A stretch of DNA of 64,000 nucleotides from Metapseudomonas boanensis. GTDB lineage: Bacteria > Pseudomonadota > Gammaproteobacteria > Pseudomonadales > Pseudomonadaceae. The stretch covers positions 1 to 64,000 of the forward strand of contig NZ_JAGTIS010000009.1 in NCBI RefSeq assembly GCF_018704125.1, written 5' to 3'. Within the stretch, counting starts at the first letter, position 1. The number at the start of each line of letters is the position of its first letter. Below the pieces are notes generated by a model that saw nothing but the letters and a program-made list of their open reading frames with translations, ran no database searches and had not been told where the DNA came from. Below are positions 33,499 to 43,900 of this stretch, in pieces. The translations under genes were made by a program, and so were the position numbers.

Positions 33499-34905
33499 AT
33501 GGGCCTCAATGCCGAGTGGATGCAGCGCGACCTCGCCGTGCTTTGGCACCCTTGCACCCAGATGAAAGATCACGAGCGCCTGCCGGTCGTCCCCATCCGC
33601 CGGGGCGAGGGCGTCTGGCTGGAGGACTTCGAGGGCAAACGCTACCTGGACGCTGTCAGCTCCTGGTGGGTCAATGTGTTCGGCCATGCCAATCCGCGCA
33701 TCAACCAGCGCATCAAGGACCAGGTGGACCAGCTGGAACACGTGATCCTTGCCGGCTTCAGCCATCAGCCGGTGATCGAGCTGTCCGAGCGCCTGGTGAA
33801 GATTACGCCCAAGGGCCTGGACCGGGTGTTCTACGCCGACAACGGTTCCTCCGGCATCGAAGTGGCGCTGAAGATGAGCTACCACTTCTGGCGCAACCAG
33901 GGGCTGGAGCGCAAGAAGCGCTTCGTCACCCTGACCAACAGCTACCACGGCGAAACCGTGGCTGCGATGTCGGTGGGGGACGTTGCCCTGTTCACCGAGA
34001 CCTACAAGTCGCTGCTGCTGGACACCCTCAAGGTGCCGACCCCGGACTGCTTCCTGCGCCCTGAGGGCATGTGTTGGGAAGAACATTCGCGCAACATGTT
34101 CGCGCACATGGAGCGGACGCTGGCGGAGCATCACGAAGAGGTCGCGGCGGTGATCGTCGAGCCGCTGATCCAGGGCGCCGGCGGCATGCGCATGTACCAT
34201 CCGGTGTACCTCAAGCTGCTGCGCGAAGCCTGCGACCGCTATGGCGTCCACCTGATCCATGACGAAATCGCCGTCGGCTTCGGCCGCACGGGCACCATGT
34301 TCGCCTGCGAGCAGGCCGGCATCGCCCCGGACTTCCTGGTGCTGTCCAAGGCCCTGACCGGCGGCTATCTGCCGATGGCCGCGGTACTGACCAGCGAGGC
34401 TGTCTACCAGGGCTTCTACGATGACTACCAGACGCTGCGCGCCTTTCTCCATTCGCATACCTACACCGGCAATCCGCTGGCCTGTGCGGCGGCGCTGGCG
34501 ACCCTGGATATCTTCGAGGAAGACCGGGTAATCGAAGCCAATCGCAAGCTCTCCACGCGCATGGCCACCGCCACCGCCCATCTGACCGACCATCCGCACG
34601 TGGCCGAGGTGCGCCAAACCGGCATGGTGCTGGCTGTGGAAATGGTCCAGGACAAGGCCAGCAAGACGCCGTTCCCGTGGCAGGAGCGCCGTGGCCTCAA
34701 GGTGTTCCAGCATGCCCTCGAGCGTGGCGCGTTGCTGCGGCCGCTGGGCAACGTGGTGTACTTCCTGCCGCCTTACGTGATCACCGAAGAGCAGATCGAT
34801 TTCCTCGCCGTCGTTGCGACCGAGGGCATCGACATTGCCACCCGCGACTCGGTGGGCGTCAGTGTGGCCACGGACCTGCACCCGAACCACCGCGATCCGG
34901 GCTAG
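33499..34905 (+). CDS. bioA: Adenosylmethionine-8-amino-7-oxononanoate aminotransferase
   Basis: The 468-residue protein is BioA, the PLP enzyme that makes 7,8-diaminopelargonate in biotin synthesis using S-adenosylmethionine as amino donor. WHPCTQMKDHERLP near residue 16 and the PLP lysine (residue 284, LSKALTGGYLP) are diagnostic, as is HDEIAVGFGRTG. 'acaggag' lies 11 bases upstream of the ATG. It is not linked to the other bio genes here, as in other pseudomonads. Confidence 0.93.
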   Translation: MGLNAEWMQRDLAVLWHPCTQMKDHERLPVVPIRRGEGVWLEDFEGKRYLDAVSSWWVNVFGHANPRINQRIKDQVDQLEHVILAGFSHQPVIELSERLVKITPKGLDRVFYADNGSSGIEVALKMSYHFWRNQGLERKKRFVTLTNSYHGETVAAMSVGDVALFTETYKSLLLDTLKVPTPDCFLRPEGMCWEEHSRNMFAHMERTLAEHHEEVAAVIVEPLIQGAGGMRMYHPVYLKLLREACDRYGVHLIHDEIAVGFGRTGTMFACEQAGIAPDFLVLSKALTGGYLPMAAVLTSEAVYQGFYDDYQTLRAFLHSHTYTGNPLACAAALATLDIFEEDRVIEANRKLSTRMATATAHLTDHPHVAEVRQTGMVLAVEMVQDKASKTPFPWQERRGLKVFQHALERGALLRPLGNVVYFLPPYVITEEQIDFLAVVATEGIDIATRDSVGVSVATDLHPNHRDPG

Positions 34906-34945
34906 CCCGCGCAGGTCGCGCCGAGTGGGGTTGCGCTGAGCGGGG

Positions 34946-34990
34946 CGAAGCCCAGCGAGCCCCGTGCGGGGGCTTTCCTCGTTGGGCTTC
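34946..34990. repeat. Nested palindrome after bioA
   Basis: An inner hairpin AGCCCC-gtgcg-GGGGCT (34958-34974) is followed by 'ttcc'. It is nested in an outer pair CGAAGCCCA (34946-34954) and TGGGCTTCG (34982-34990). The inner part could end bioA transcription. The outer words belong to a common Pseudomonas intergenic repeat. Confidence 0.55.
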
Positions 34991-35084
34991 GCTGCGCTCA
35001 GACCTGTGCCGCCCGCCCCAACCTACCCGGAGGCGCTGCCAGGCCTTAAACTGCGCGCCTGTCCTCTCCTTGCCCCGAATGCCC

Positions 35085-35804
35085 ATGCGCCTTTCCCGCT
35101 TCTTCATCGATGCCCCTCTTTCCATCGGCCAGCACGAGCTGCCCGAAGCCCAGGCCCATTACATAGGCCGCGTGCTGCGTCTGGCGGCAGGCGACACCGT
35201 GCAGCTCTTCGATGGCTCCGGCCAGGAATACCTGGGCGAGTTGGCGGAGGTGGGCAAGAAGGTCGTGCGGGTTGAGTTGCGTGAAGCCTTTGCGGGCGTG
35301 GCCGAGTCTCCCCTGCAGGTGCATCTGGGCCAGGGTCTGTCCCGTGGCGAACGCATGGATTGGGCGATCCAGAAGGCCACCGAGCTGGGCGTGGCCCAGA
35401 TCACCCCGCTGGTCAGCGAACGCTGCGAAGTGCGCCTGAAGGATGAGCGTGCCGACAAGCGCCTGGCCCATTGGCGCCAGGTGGCAATCAGCGCATGCGA
35501 GCAATGCGGACGCTCGGTGATACCGGAGATCCACGCGCCGGTCACCCTGGTGGACTGGCAGCGTCAGGTGGAGGCCGACCTCAAGCTGGTGCTGCACCCG
35601 GTGGCCGAACCTCTGGCCAGTCATGAGAAGCCGCAGAGCTTGGCGTTCCTGATCGGCCCTGAGGGTGGCTTGTCCGATGCCGAAGTGGAGGCCGCCAAGG
35701 CGGCGGGCTTTCACCCCGCGCGCCTGGGCCCGCGAGTACTGCGCACCGAGACGGCGCCGGTAGTAGCGTTGACGGTGGCGCAACAGCTGTGGGGCGATTT
35801 CTAA
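35085..35804 (+). CDS. rsmE: 16S rRNA (uracil1498-N3)-methyltransferase RsmE
   Basis: The 239-residue protein is RsmE, a SPOUT-class methyltransferase for U1498 of 16S rRNA. The N-terminal PUA-like part contains HYIGRVLRLAAGD. The SPOUT core has 'QKATELGVAQITPLVSERCE' and the knot region FLIGPEGGLSDAEV and LGPRVLRTETAPV. ATG 35085 gives the normal start MRLSRFF; an ATG two codons earlier (35079) is also possible. Its stop codon TAA is part of an 8-base target-site duplication made by a MITE. Confidence 0.93.
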   Translation: MRLSRFFIDAPLSIGQHELPEAQAHYIGRVLRLAAGDTVQLFDGSGQEYLGELAEVGKKVVRVELREAFAGVAESPLQVHLGQGLSRGERMDWAIQKATELGVAQITPLVSERCEVRLKDERADKRLAHWRQVAISACEQCGRSVIPEIHAPVTLVDWQRQVEADLKLVLHPVAEPLASHEKPQSLAFLIGPEGGLSDAEVEAAKAAGFHPARLGPRVLRTETAPVVALTVAQQLWGDF

Positions 35805-35894
35805 GGTTTTCGCGGATTTTCGGGAATGCGGGGGCGAACCGAATTGGCAAGCCGGTGTGAGCCCCGGGCATCCCCCAAACATCCGCGAGGAACC
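35805..35894. mobile_element. 90-bp ISL3-type MITE inserted at the rsmE stop codon
   Basis: The element begins GGTTTTCGCGGATTTTCGGG and ends with the complement of GGTTCCTCGCGGATGTTTGG, giving clear terminal inverted repeats of about 30 bases. It is flanked by ATTTCTAA (35797-35804) and ATTTTTAA (35895-35902), an 8-base duplication with one mismatch. ISL3 elements make 8-base duplications, and the next element downstream starts with a related terminus (GGTTCTTCGCGGAATCTGGG at 35903). The element has no coding capacity. Confidence 0.7.
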
Positions 35895-35902
35895 ATTTTT
35901 AA

Positions 35903-36295
35903 GGTTCTTCGCGGAATCTGGGGGCAGAGCGAGTTGACAGTCAGGGAAGTGGGTAGATTGGCAGTCGCCAAACACACCAACCCCCACGCCCAGCTGTCGC
36001 CGTGCATCCTATTGATCTTGCTGCTTTCTGGCCAGGCTACGAGGTCGTCGCCTGTCGCCAATCCAACCACGACACCCTGCTAATCAGTCTTGAGCCCCAG
36101 GCCGAGCGCTTACCGATTTGCAGCCGCTGGGCCAAACCCAACCCGTTGATCCACGAGCAGCACATCCGCCAGGTGCGGGGTCGTGACCCGCTGGATCAGC
36201 GCGTCCTGCTGCAACTGCCGGTGCGTCGTGTCGACTGCCTGTACTGCGGACGCGTATCCGAACGGATCGGCTGGCTGGCGCCGGCATCCCGCCTT
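35903..36295 (+). mobile_element. Left end of an ISL3-family insertion sequence (truncated)
   Basis: It begins with the terminal repeat GGTTCTTCGCGGAATCTGGG directly after the 8-base sequence that ends the MITE. About 100 bases later the transposase frame starts. Similarity to ISL3 transposases stops near 36295, and no right terminal repeat is seen before chpC, so most of the element is lost. Confidence 0.75.
36002..36295 (+). pseudogene. Truncated ISL3-family transposase
   Basis: From a GTG at 36002, about 98 codons encode the N-terminal zinc-finger region of an ISL3-family transposase: DLAAFWPGYEVVAC, then HEQHIRQVRGRDPLDQRVLL and LPVRRVDCLYCGRV up to GWLAPASRL. The catalytic domain is missing. 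In the first finger the expected second cysteine is tryptophan (CSRWAKP), another sign of decay. The frame stays open beyond 36295 but no longer resembles the family. Confidence 0.8.
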
Positions 36296-36370
36296 CCCCG
36301 GAAAGCAGCCTGCAACACCTCCTTGGCGGACTTGTCGGGTGGAGTGATACATCGAAGGCGCGCGAAACCT

Positions 36371-36434
36371 TGTAGGAGCCAGCTTGCTGGCGAATCGCGA
36401 ATGGCACATGTTCGCCAGCAAGCTGGCTCCTACA
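36371..36434. repeat. REP doublet with 24-bp perfect inverted repeat
   Basis: The arms at 36371-36394 (starting TGTAGGAGCCAGCTTGCTGG) and 36411-36434 are exact reverse complements over 24 bases with a 16-base loop. It lies 30 bases after the chpC stop and probably ends or protects the chp transcript. Confidence 0.85.
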
Positions 36435-36464
36435 GAGAGAGGGGGCAGTCAGCGCTCAGGGCAG

Positions 36465-36935
36465 TCAGATCAGCCCGGCATCCGCCAGCATCTGTTCCAG
36501 CGCCACCAGGTCGGGAATCTTCGCTACGTCAAGGCCGAGTTGTACCGCGTCCAGTTCCAGTGCAGCCAATGGCGCATTGGTCCGGGGCAGGTCTTCCTCG
36601 AGCTTCAGTGAGCGCGGGATGCCTTGCAGCAGCAGGGCCAGGAATTTCACGTGAGGTCGCCCACCCAGTGCATTGAGAACTGCAACACGAGCGCCCGGGC
36701 CCACGGCTGCCTGGCCGCCGGCGGCCGCTTCGAACGACAGCAGCGGCAAGCGCAGGTCACGCCAGGCCACTTGTCCGAGCATCCAGGCCGGTAGGCCCGG
36801 GGTCGGTTGTGGGGCGCGGTAAGGAATGAGTTCGGCCAGCGCCACGTTGGGCACCAGGAGATTGCGGTCGGCCAGCGGGAGGATCAGGCCGGTGAGGCTA
36901 TTGGTGCTGCTCTGTGGGGTGATGGCTTGGCTCAT
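36465..36935 (-). CDS. chpC: CheW-like adaptor ChpC
   Basis: The 156-residue protein is a CheW-type adaptor at the end of the Chp cluster, matching ChpC by position and size. The segment LILPLADRNLLVPNVALAEL and WRDLRLPLLSFEAA fit the CheW fold. It should link a chemoreceptor to the ChpA kinase. ATG 36935 lies 13 bases after the chpB stop; the longer open frame runs into chpB and is not used. The chpD and chpE genes that follow in P. aeruginosa are absent; only IS remnants lie between it and rsmE. Confidence 0.87.
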   Translation of the reverse strand: MSQAITPQSSTNSLTGLILPLADRNLLVPNVALAELIPYRAPQPTPGLPAWMLGQVAWRDLRLPLLSFEAAAGGQAAVGPGARVAVLNALGGRPHVKFLALLLQGIPRSLKLEEDLPRTNAPLAALELDAVQLGLDVAKIPDLVALEQMLADAGLI

Positions 36936-36948
36936 GATGGGTCCTTGG

Positions 36949-37968
36949 TCAGGCGCACTGCGCGGCCAGGTGGTTGACCAGTGCGGCGGCAAGTTCGCGC
37001 GGTGCTCCGCTCAGGCTGCTGTAGCCGCCTTCGCGCAGGCTGTCGGGCATGCTCGAGCATGCGCAGCTATCGGCGCTTTGGGTCCAGATCAGCCCGCCCT
37101 GGCGGCGCACGTAGGCGGCCGCGGCACTGCCGTCGCTGCCCATGCCACTGAAGGCGATGACCCCGCAGTGCGCGCCAAAGTGCTGGGCGAGGTTGAGCAT
37201 TGCCTGGTCGATGGATGGGCTGTAGGGCTCCGGCCAGGGCTGCTCGCTCACCTGCATGCGGCCATCGTCGGCGAAGGCCAGTTCGCGACTGATCGGTACC
37301 ACGATCACTTCACCGCAGCGCACCGGCTCGCCGGGCCGCACCGGGTTGACGTGCCATTGGCTGTGGCGGCCGACGGCCTGGGGCAGGACGCTTTCGAAGG
37401 CGGGATCGATGTGTTGGGCATAGAGGAAACCAACGGGCAGGCCGCCGGGCAGGGCATCCAGGAAGGCTTTCACAGCCTCCGGGCCACCCAGGGATGCCGC
37501 CAGCAGCCAGACCTCGCGGGCCGGCGCGCCCGCCACCAGCGGTGTGTTGGCCAATGCTTGCGGGAGCTCCAGGCGCGCGGGGCGCTGGGCATCGGCCATG
37601 AGGGTTTCCAGGCTGGGCCCCACGGCCAGGGCGGGGTCGCCGACCAGTTGCTTGAGCTTGCCGAACAGGCGTCGCTCCCAGCGCGGGTAATGTTCGGAGT
37701 GGCGCTCGGGCGCATGCCCTTCGCCGAATAGAACCGGCACGCTGGTGCGTTCCAGCAGGCTTTCCACCAAGGGTGAGTCCTCGGACTGGGCGAGATCCAC
37801 CAGCCAGAGTTCGGCGTCGCAGTTGTCCAGCGCCTCCTCGTCGAGGCGCGCCGGGTCGCTGTTGAGCACCACCTGGTAGCCATTGCCGACCAGTGCCTGT
37901 TGCAACACATGACGCTGCAACGAGGTGTCGGCGAGCACGGCGATCCGTGCGGAAGTCTTTTCCGTCAT
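36949..37968 (-). CDS. chpB: Chemotaxis methylesterase ChpB (CheB-like)
   Basis: The 339-residue protein has an N-terminal receiver-like domain (RIAVLADTSLQRHVLQQAL, then ELWLVDLAQ) with poor conservation of the acidic pocket. Its C-terminal methylesterase domain has the serine in LLAASLGGPEAV, the histidine in YAQHIDPAFE and the aspartate in FSGMGSDG. It should remove methyl groups from PilJ in the pilus chemosensory system. The start overlaps the chpA stop by four bases. Confidence 0.9.
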   Translation of the reverse strand: MTEKTSARIAVLADTSLQRHVLQQALVGNGYQVVLNSDPARLDEEALDNCDAELWLVDLAQSEDSPLVESLLERTSVPVLFGEGHAPERHSEHYPRWERRLFGKLKQLVGDPALAVGPSLETLMADAQRPARLELPQALANTPLVAGAPAREVWLLAASLGGPEAVKAFLDALPGGLPVGFLYAQHIDPAFESVLPQAVGRHSQWHVNPVRPGEPVRCGEVIVVPISRELAFADDGRMQVSEQPWPEPYSPSIDQAMLNLAQHFGAHCGVIAFSGMGSDGSAAAAYVRRQGGLIWTQSADSCACSSMPDSLREGGYSSLSGAPRELAAALVNHLAAQCA

Positions 37969-40900
37969 GTCCTTTTGACCAGTTGCTGGATGGTTTCGAG
38001 CAACAGGGATTCCTGATAGGGCTTGCCCAGATACTCGTTGACGCCGATGGCGATCGCGCGCTCACGGTGTTTTTCGCCGGTCCGTGAGGTGATCATGATG
38101 ATCGGCAGGTCCTTGAGCCGCGAGTCGTGGCGAACCAGGGTGGCCACCTCGAAGCCGTCCATTCGCGGCATTTCGATGTCCAGCAGCATGATATCGGGAT
38201 GGTGTTCCTGCAGTAGGGTGATGGCGTCCACCCCATCCTTGGCGGTCACCACGTTCATGCCGTTGCGCTCCAGCAGGCGACTGGTGACCTTGCGCACGGT
38301 TACCGAGTCGTCCACGACCATCACCAACGGCGGACGCTCCTGCTCGGTTTCGACGACCGCAGGGTTGGCACTGGCCAGGCGCAGTTGCGGCTGGGTCAGG
38401 TGTGCGTGGCGAACGCGGATGGTCGCCAGCAGGTCGAGGATCACCACCACCCGGCCATCGCCGAGGATGGTTGCGCCGGAGATGCCATGCACGCCAGCGA
38501 ACTGCGGGCCGAGGCTCTTCACCACAATCTCGCGGGAACCGACCAGGGCGTCTACCTGCACGGCCACGGCATGTTCGCTTGAACGCACCAGGATTACCGG
38601 CAGCGGCAGGCTGTGGCCCACCAGCTTGGGGTGCTGGCCGTTGTTCAGCAGATCGCCGAGGTAGCGCAGTTCGTAATCCTGCCCGGCGTATTCGAAGCGC
38701 GGTGCGTTGGGCTGGTAGTAGGTTTCCAGCTCGTACGGCGACACCCGGACGATACCCTCGATGGTGTTCAGCGGGATTGCATAGAGGTCTTCGCCGGAAA
38801 GTACCATCAGCGCGCGGTTGACCGACACGGTGAAGGGCAGGCGGATGAGGAAACGGGTGCCTTCGCCGAGGGTCGAGTCGATGCTCATGGAGCCACCGAG
38901 TTGCTTGACCTCCGAGTGCACCACGTCCATGCCGACGCCGCGTCCCGAAATCTGCGTGACCTTGTCCGCGGTGGAGAAGCCGGGTTCGAGGATGAACTGC
39001 AGGACCTCGTGGTCCGACAAGTCCGCATTCGGGTCCATCATGCCGCGTTCGATAGCCTTGCGGCGCACGGCTTCGAGGCGGATACCTGCGCCGTCGTCGG
39101 CCAGTGTGAGGACGATATCGCCACCCTCGCGGCTGAGGTTGAGGCGTATGTTGCCCGGTTGCGACTTGCCCGAAGCCTGGCGCTGCTCAGCGCTCTCGAT
39201 GCCATGGTCGACGGCGTTTCGCAGCATGTGTTCCAGCGGCGCCACCATGCGTTCGAGCACAGTGCGGTCCATTTCACCTTCGGCGTTGCCGACGATGAAC
39301 TCGACCTGCTTGCCCAGCTCGCTGGCCACTTGCCGGACGATCCGCCGCAGTCGTGGCACCAGGCGGTCGAAGGGCACCATGCGCGTACGCATCAGGCCCT
39401 CCTGCAGCTCGGTGTTGACCCGCGCCTGCTGCAGCAACAGGGTTTCTGCGTCGCGGTTACGCGCGGCCAGGGTTTCCTTGAGGTCGAGCAAGTCGGAGGC
39501 GGACTCGAACAGCGCGCGCGACAGTTGCTGCAGCTGCGAATGGCGGTCCATTTCCAATGGGTCGAATTCTTCGTAGCCGGCCCGTTCGGCCTCGGCCTGG
39601 TAGCGGCTGAGGATCTGCGCCTGGGTCTCGGTGTCGAGGCGTCGTAGCTGGTCGCGAACCCGCTCGATGGTGGCCTCCATCTCGGCGAGAGTGAAGCTGA
39701 AGTCGCTGACCTGCTGTTCGACCCGGCCACGGAAGATCGAGGTCTCGCCGGCCAGGTTGACCAGGCCTTCGAGGAGTTCTGCCGGCACCTTGACCAGTTC
39801 CTGGGGCGCACGCCGGGCGGCCGCGTCCTGGGCGGCCTCTTCGGCACGGCGGACGAAGGGCAGCACGCGCTCCGCGACAGCCTCGGTGGGCTGGACGCTG
39901 GCTGCGACGATCAGGCCGTTCTGCGGACGGGTCTCGGGCTGGAACGATATGGCGAGTGTCACATCCGCGGCGAGCGTGTAGTCGAGTTGCTGGCGCAACT
40001 GGTCCAGCTCCGCCTGCAGGCCTTCGTAGCCGGACTGCACGTCGAGGAACAGGCTGTCCGGCCAGGGGGCGCCTTGCTGTTGGGCTTCGACCAGGTGCTG
40101 TTCCAGGTCATGGGCGAGGTCGCCCAGGCGTTTCTGCCCGGCCAATCGCGCACCGCCTTTGAGGGTATGCAGGACACGCAGCACGTCATCGATGTGGTTG
40201 GCATCTTCGCGGGCTTCCTCCCAGCGGCCGATGGAGGTTTCCATGGCCTCCAGCAGGTCATCGGCCTCTTCGAGGAAGATGTCGAGAATGTCGGCTTCAG
40301 CGACCGTTTCGGGTGGCTCTGCGGCGAGCGGCTGCAGGTGCACGGTGCTGGGCACGCTGAGCTGCTCGTCCGGGTTAACGCGCCAGGCCTGGATGGCCTG
40401 GATCAGCGGCGTGCCATCCGGTTGCGGGCGACGGGCGCGCACGGCTTCCAGCATTTCGGCGAGACGGTCGTGGCAGCTTTGCAGCAGGTCGAAGAGGGCA
40501 GGGCTGGCGCGCAGGCGCCCATCGCACAGGCGTTCGTAGAGAAACTCCAGTTCGTGGGCGAGGTCGCCGATCGGGCCTATCTCTGCCATGCGCGCACCAC
40601 CCTTGAGGGTGTGCAGGTCGCGTTGCAGGGCTTCGACTTCGAGGGTGTTGTCGGGCGCTTCCATCCAGCGCTGCAGAGCGGCGCCGGCGTTGTCGAGGAT
40701 ATCGAAGCCCTCTTCGAGGAAGATCTCTACCAGCTCGGGGTCGGGGTTGGGCTCGAGCGCGGTATGTGCCGGCGGGGCGTCATCCGGCTCAGGCGCACTC
40801 GGGGGGGCGGGCTGCTCGGCGAGCGGTTCCCGGTCGATGGCTTGTTCCGGCGCTTCGTCGACGACAGGCTCGTCGTCGTCCAGGCGTGTCTCGCCCGGCG

Positions 40901-43900
40901 TCTCGTCAGCGTCCGCGAAGCTGTCCTCGAAATCCGGGAAGGATTGGACCACAGCGGCTGACAGGCTCTGCGCGCTGCCTTGGCGGAAGCTGCGAATGTC
41001 CTGGATCAGCGGCGCGGGGTTGGTCAGTGGCTGGTGGGCCTGCAATTGCTGGAGCTGGGTGGCCAGGCAGTCGTGGCTGCTTTGTAGCAGGCCGGCAAGC
41101 CGCGGCGAATAGGCGTAGCGGCGGTCCTGAAGCCCTTCGTAGAGGGATTCCAGCTCATGGGCGAGATCACCGATCGGGCCTATCTCGGCCATGCGCGCAC
41201 CGCCCTTCAGGGTGTGCAGGTCGCGCTGCAATGCTAGCAGGGCCGTAGGATTCTCCGGGTTGTCCAGCCAGCGTCCCAGTGCCTTGCCGGCGCTGTCGAG
41301 GATGTCCACGGCCTCTTCAAGGAAGATGGATACCATTTCCTCATCCAGCGTCGAGGGCATCTCCGCGAAGGCCGCCTGCGTGGGTTCTGGCTCGGTGGGC
41401 TCCGGCGTTGCCCCCTCGACGTCAAGGTTGTCTGGCAGGTCCGGCCCCAGCTGAGCGAGGGCGTGCGGGTCTATTGTGTCTTGCAGCAAGGCATGCAGGG
41501 CCTGGACACGCTCGGGTTGGGCACTTACCTCCAAGGCGGCGGCGACCTGGTCCATCATGCTGATAAGCGCTTCATGGGCGCTTTCCGCTTCCCTGAAGAA
41601 GCGTTCGTTGACCGGCAGGCTGCCTTCGTCAACGGCGCCATAGCAGTCCAGCAGGGCCTCGCAGAGTTCTTCGATCTGCGGCAGTTCGGCCATTTCGGCT
41701 CCACGGCCGAGGGTGCTGAGCTCGTCCAGCAGCGCGCCGAGCTCCTGGCGCTCGCCGGGGTGCTCGCGCCAGCGGCGCAGCAGGTCTTCAGCATCCAGCA
41801 GGATGTCCATGCCTTCGGCGAGGAACAGCGAGATCATCTGCGGATCGCGGCTTTCACCCTTGTCATCGCGACGGGCGCTGACAACAGCGCCAAGGCGTTC
41901 CTGGTGCAGTTGTGCGATGCGTTCGAGCAACGCCTGGGTACCGGGTATCGGCGCCAGAGGCGTACTGTCCAGCTGGGCCACGCCCTGGCGTAACAGGTGC
42001 AGGGCCTCGTGCAGCAGTTCGGCCTCGGACAGGTCGATGGCCAGCAGGTTGGCCTTGTACTCCTTGGCCAGCTTCTCCAGCGGTGTGGCAATCTCCGCGA
42101 TCGGCAGGATACCGGCCATGTGCGCACTGCCCTTGAGGGTATGCAGGGCACGCTGGAGGTCATCATTGATCGTCCGGGGCAGCCATTGGTCGCAGTTGGC
42201 CAGGAAAGCGGCCAGGGTGTCCAGGTGGTTTTCCGCCTCGTTGCGGAAGATCTCCAGCAACTGCGGGTCGAGGGTTTCCTCGGCTGGGCTGTTAGCGAGG
42301 GTTTGCAGCGTGCCTGCAGGCTCGACGGCTGGCTCTGACCCCGGGGCGTCAGGTTTCGGGAGGCTTTGTCCCTTGGCCAGGGCATGGGCAATGGCGGCCA
42401 GACGATCGACGTCGTTGCGCTGGCGCTGGGCCTTGGCGGCATATTCTTCGACCAGCGCCGGGAGCAGGGTGACCACATCGTCGATCACCTGGAGCACTGG
42501 CTCGTCGGCCTGGATGCTGCGGTCGAGCACGCGGTTGAGCAGGTTCTCGATGGACCAGGACAGTTCGCCGATCACCAGCGCGCGGACCATGCGGCCGCTG
42601 CCCTTGAGGGTATGGAACGCACGGCGTACCTCGCCCAGGGAGTCCCGGTCGTTGATGTCGGCACGCCAGCGCGGCAGGTACTCGCCGAGGGTCTCCAGCA
42701 CTTCCCCGGCTTCTTCTATGAAGACTTCCTGCAGCTCATCGTCCACCGGTTCTTCGTCCGCGGGCGGCGGCAGCAGGCTGGGCGGTACCTCCTGGGCTGG
42801 TGGGTTGAAGGCCGGCACTGGCGTTGCCATCACCTCCGCCAGCGACAGCGGGCGTTCTTCGGCAGGGGCCGACGGCTCGGCTTCGAGAGGGGCCGTGGGC
42901 AGTTCGACTTCCGGCAGACCCAGCTCGGCTAACGCGGCTTCGTCCCACTCCAGTGGTGTGCTGAGCTCGTCGAGGCTGGGGCCATCCAGGTCGACAGGGG
43001 GCTCGGTGGCTGACAGTTCCTCCTGTTCGTCGAAGTCCAGACTCGGCAGCACCTCGCCACTCGCCGGCGGCAGGGGGAGGTCGAGGACTTCGCCATCAGC
43101 CGGGAGAGCAGGGGGCAGTTCCTCGAGATCGGCGAGGTCGAAGCTGGGTAGCGCCTCGCGGTCAAACTCCATTGCGGGAGCCTGGCTCAGATCGAGCCAC
43201 TCGCCTTCGCTGGGCGTCAGGAGGTCTCCTGCAGCGGGCAGGCTTTCCAGTTCGTCGAGGTCCAGGCGTGGCAGCGTTTCGTCATCGGCTGGCGGCAGTA
43301 GCAGACGGGTGGCTTCGGCATCAGCCGGTAGGGCAGGAGGTAGCTCTTCGAGGTCGGCGAGATCGAAGCTGGGCAGCGTCTCGTGGTCGAACTCCAGTGG
43401 GTTGTCCAGGTTTAGCTCGGGCCGCTCGCCTTCGTCCGGTGTCAGGATGTCTCCTGCAGCGGACAGGCTGTCCAGTTCGTCGACTTCCAGGCCCGGCAGC
43501 TCTTGCGCCGTACCCGGTAGTGCGGTGCTCAGTGCTGGTGTGTCTTCCCACTGCAGCGGTGCATCCAGGCTGAGGTCGATGCTCTGTTCGGTGGCATCAA
43601 GCGCTGCCTCGCCGAGGCTCCAGTTGTCATCGGAGACGAGCAATTCGCTGCTCCCGGACAGCGGAGCAGGGGCCGGGGCGACGATCGCTTCCGGTTGCCC
43701 ATGCAGGTCCGTCAGGTCAAGCTCGATGTCGTCTTCTGGGTCGAGGTGCTGCTCAAGCTCCGCCTCCTCGGCAGCCAGCACTTCGATGTCCTGCAGCGGG
43801 TCAGCCAGCGGCGCGAGTGGCTCGGCCTCTTCCTCGGTTTCGTGATCGAGGATCGAGGGTTTTTCCTGAATCGGGTAGCCGAGGTTCTCCAGGCTCTCTT

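Noticed and set aside
36296-36676. Continuation of the ISL3 transposase frame into the REP doublet and chpC
   Set aside because: Family similarity stops near 36295; the remainder translates a palindromic repeat and the antisense of chpC.
41713-43845. A 710-codon plus-strand frame rich in serine and arginine
   Set aside because: It is antisense to chpA. Its low-complexity composition comes from the acidic Asp/Glu/Leu-rich repeat read on the other strand.
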